In this document: in pieces, positions 63,639 to 64,000 of the stretch
Numbering within the stretch: position 1 is the first letter of the stretch
Layout of the letters: each line of letters opens with the position of its first letter
DNA from: Bifidobacterium myosotis
Lineage (GTDB): Bacteria > Actinomycetota > Actinomycetes > Actinomycetales > Bifidobacteriaceae
Assembly (NCBI RefSeq): GCF_002259745.1
Contig: NZ_MWWW01000002.1
Coordinates: 106-64,105 of the forward strand
DNA: 64,000 bases
Reading direction: 5' to 3'
The notes under the pieces: model-generated
What the model was told of the DNA's origin: nothing
Databases searched by the model: none
What the model saw: only the letters and a program-made list of their open reading frames with translations
Translations under genes and position numbers: made by a program

Positions 63639-64000
63639 AGTGATGCCTCCGTTGCCTGTTCGTGTGTCCGTTCTGCGAATTCATGTGATGCGATGGCTCC
63701 GTCATCCTGCGAAGCGAGCCGCGGGTCGGAGCCACTCGTCGCTGCCATGTGGTGTCTTGCCGGCGTCGCCGTCACGCGGAATGCCACTCTGGCTCCCGGC
63801 GGCAATTGTCCCGCCATCGCCAGTGATGCCGTGGTCAGCACGGCCACCACCGGGTACCCTCCGGTGACCGGCTGATCGCGTAGGAATATCACCGGCTGAC
63901 CGCTGGTCGGCACCTCGACGGCTCCGGCGACGGTCGCCTCGCTGGCCAGTTCAGTGGCGTCGCGGCGTTCCAGCGGCACCTCGCCGCTCAACCGCAATCC
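63635..64000 (-). CDS. Biotin-dependent carboxyltransferase family protein (PxpC/KipA/AHS2-like), N-terminal part outside window
   Basis: The last 121 codons of a leftward gene. The visible end has QPVIFLRDQPVTGGYPVVAV and LPPGARVAFRVT, the conserved C-terminal part of the AHS2 domain found in 5-oxoprolinase subunit C and allophanate hydrolase. The final 35 residues are a polar tail. Its stop overlaps the biotin carboxylase start. A PxpB-like partner would be expected just beyond the window. Confidence 0.85.
   Translation of the reverse strand, partial: GLRLSGEVPLERRDATELASEATVAGAVEVPTSGQPVIFLRDQPVTGGYPVVAVLTTASLAMAGQLPPGARVAFRVTATPARHHMAATSGSDPRLASQDDGAIASHEFAERTHEQATEASL

Overview
The window is a piece of a high-GC actinobacterial chromosome, almost certainly a gut Bifidobacterium of the longum/breve kind. 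This rests on gene content: GH36 alpha-galactosidases with a raffinose-type ABC importer that has no ATPase of its own, a GH127 beta-L-arabinofuranosidase, MurT/GatD, a Rho with a long Arg-rich insert, DUF2469, and GatCAB. Many genes also have a -10 hexamer only 6-7 bases before the ATG, as expected for leaderless actinobacterial messages. No phage, insertion sequence or CRISPR array is visible. The species is an inference.

Layout. Bases 1-5,300: edge of a family 2 glycosyltransferase, a TetR regulator, ftsY, then amtB-glnB. Bases 5,300-9,100: an unusual inverted repeat array, glnD (short, without ACT domains), a MATE exporter and a dense cluster of DnaA boxes. Bases 9,200-15,400: dnaB, murT, gatD, a phasin-like small protein and a UbiB-family kinase. 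Bases 15,400-25,400: an alpha-galactoside locus with two convergent GH36 genes (the second broken by one amber codon), a binding protein, two permeases and a LacI regulator. Near-identical palindromic operators before each of its three transcription units tie it together. Bases 25,500-30,400: a LacI regulator divergent from a beta-L-arabinofuranosidase and a GPH-family sugar symporter.

Bases 30,500-41,300 are housekeeping: a YggS PLP protein, prs, a 1,112-residue zinc-ribbon/TcaA-like membrane protein, rpsF-ssb-rpsR-rplI, tRNA-Lys(CTT) and a glycerol facilitator. Between the last genes lie about 1.8 kb of non-coding DNA with two phased repeat arrays. Bases 41,300-44,700: a third array, then copper handling (a cupredoxin/P-type ATPase/YHS fusion and divergent CsoR). 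Bases 44,800-57,700: rmuC, a PyrE-like protein, a SpoU methyltransferase, an ABC exporter, gatCAB, a GNAT protein, DUF2469 and an FAD oxidoreductase. Bases 58,100-64,000: rho, then a leftward cluster of a D-glutamate cyclase-like protein, a biotin carboxylase/carrier fusion and a PxpC-type carboxyltransferase homologue, which together suggest 5-oxoproline or related carboxylation chemistry.

The least explained signal is a set of non-coding arrays at 5,376-5,582, 31,530-31,740, 39,071-39,281, 39,854-40,045 and 41,346-41,472. In each, a short motif recurs at fixed spacing (42-43, 21, 62 or 19 bp) and the copies on the two sides point toward each other. Two arrays share the same motif. The second notable signal is one promoter layout shared by dnaB and rmuC: a palindrome over the -35 box, 18 bp to the -10, and 7 bases to the ATG.
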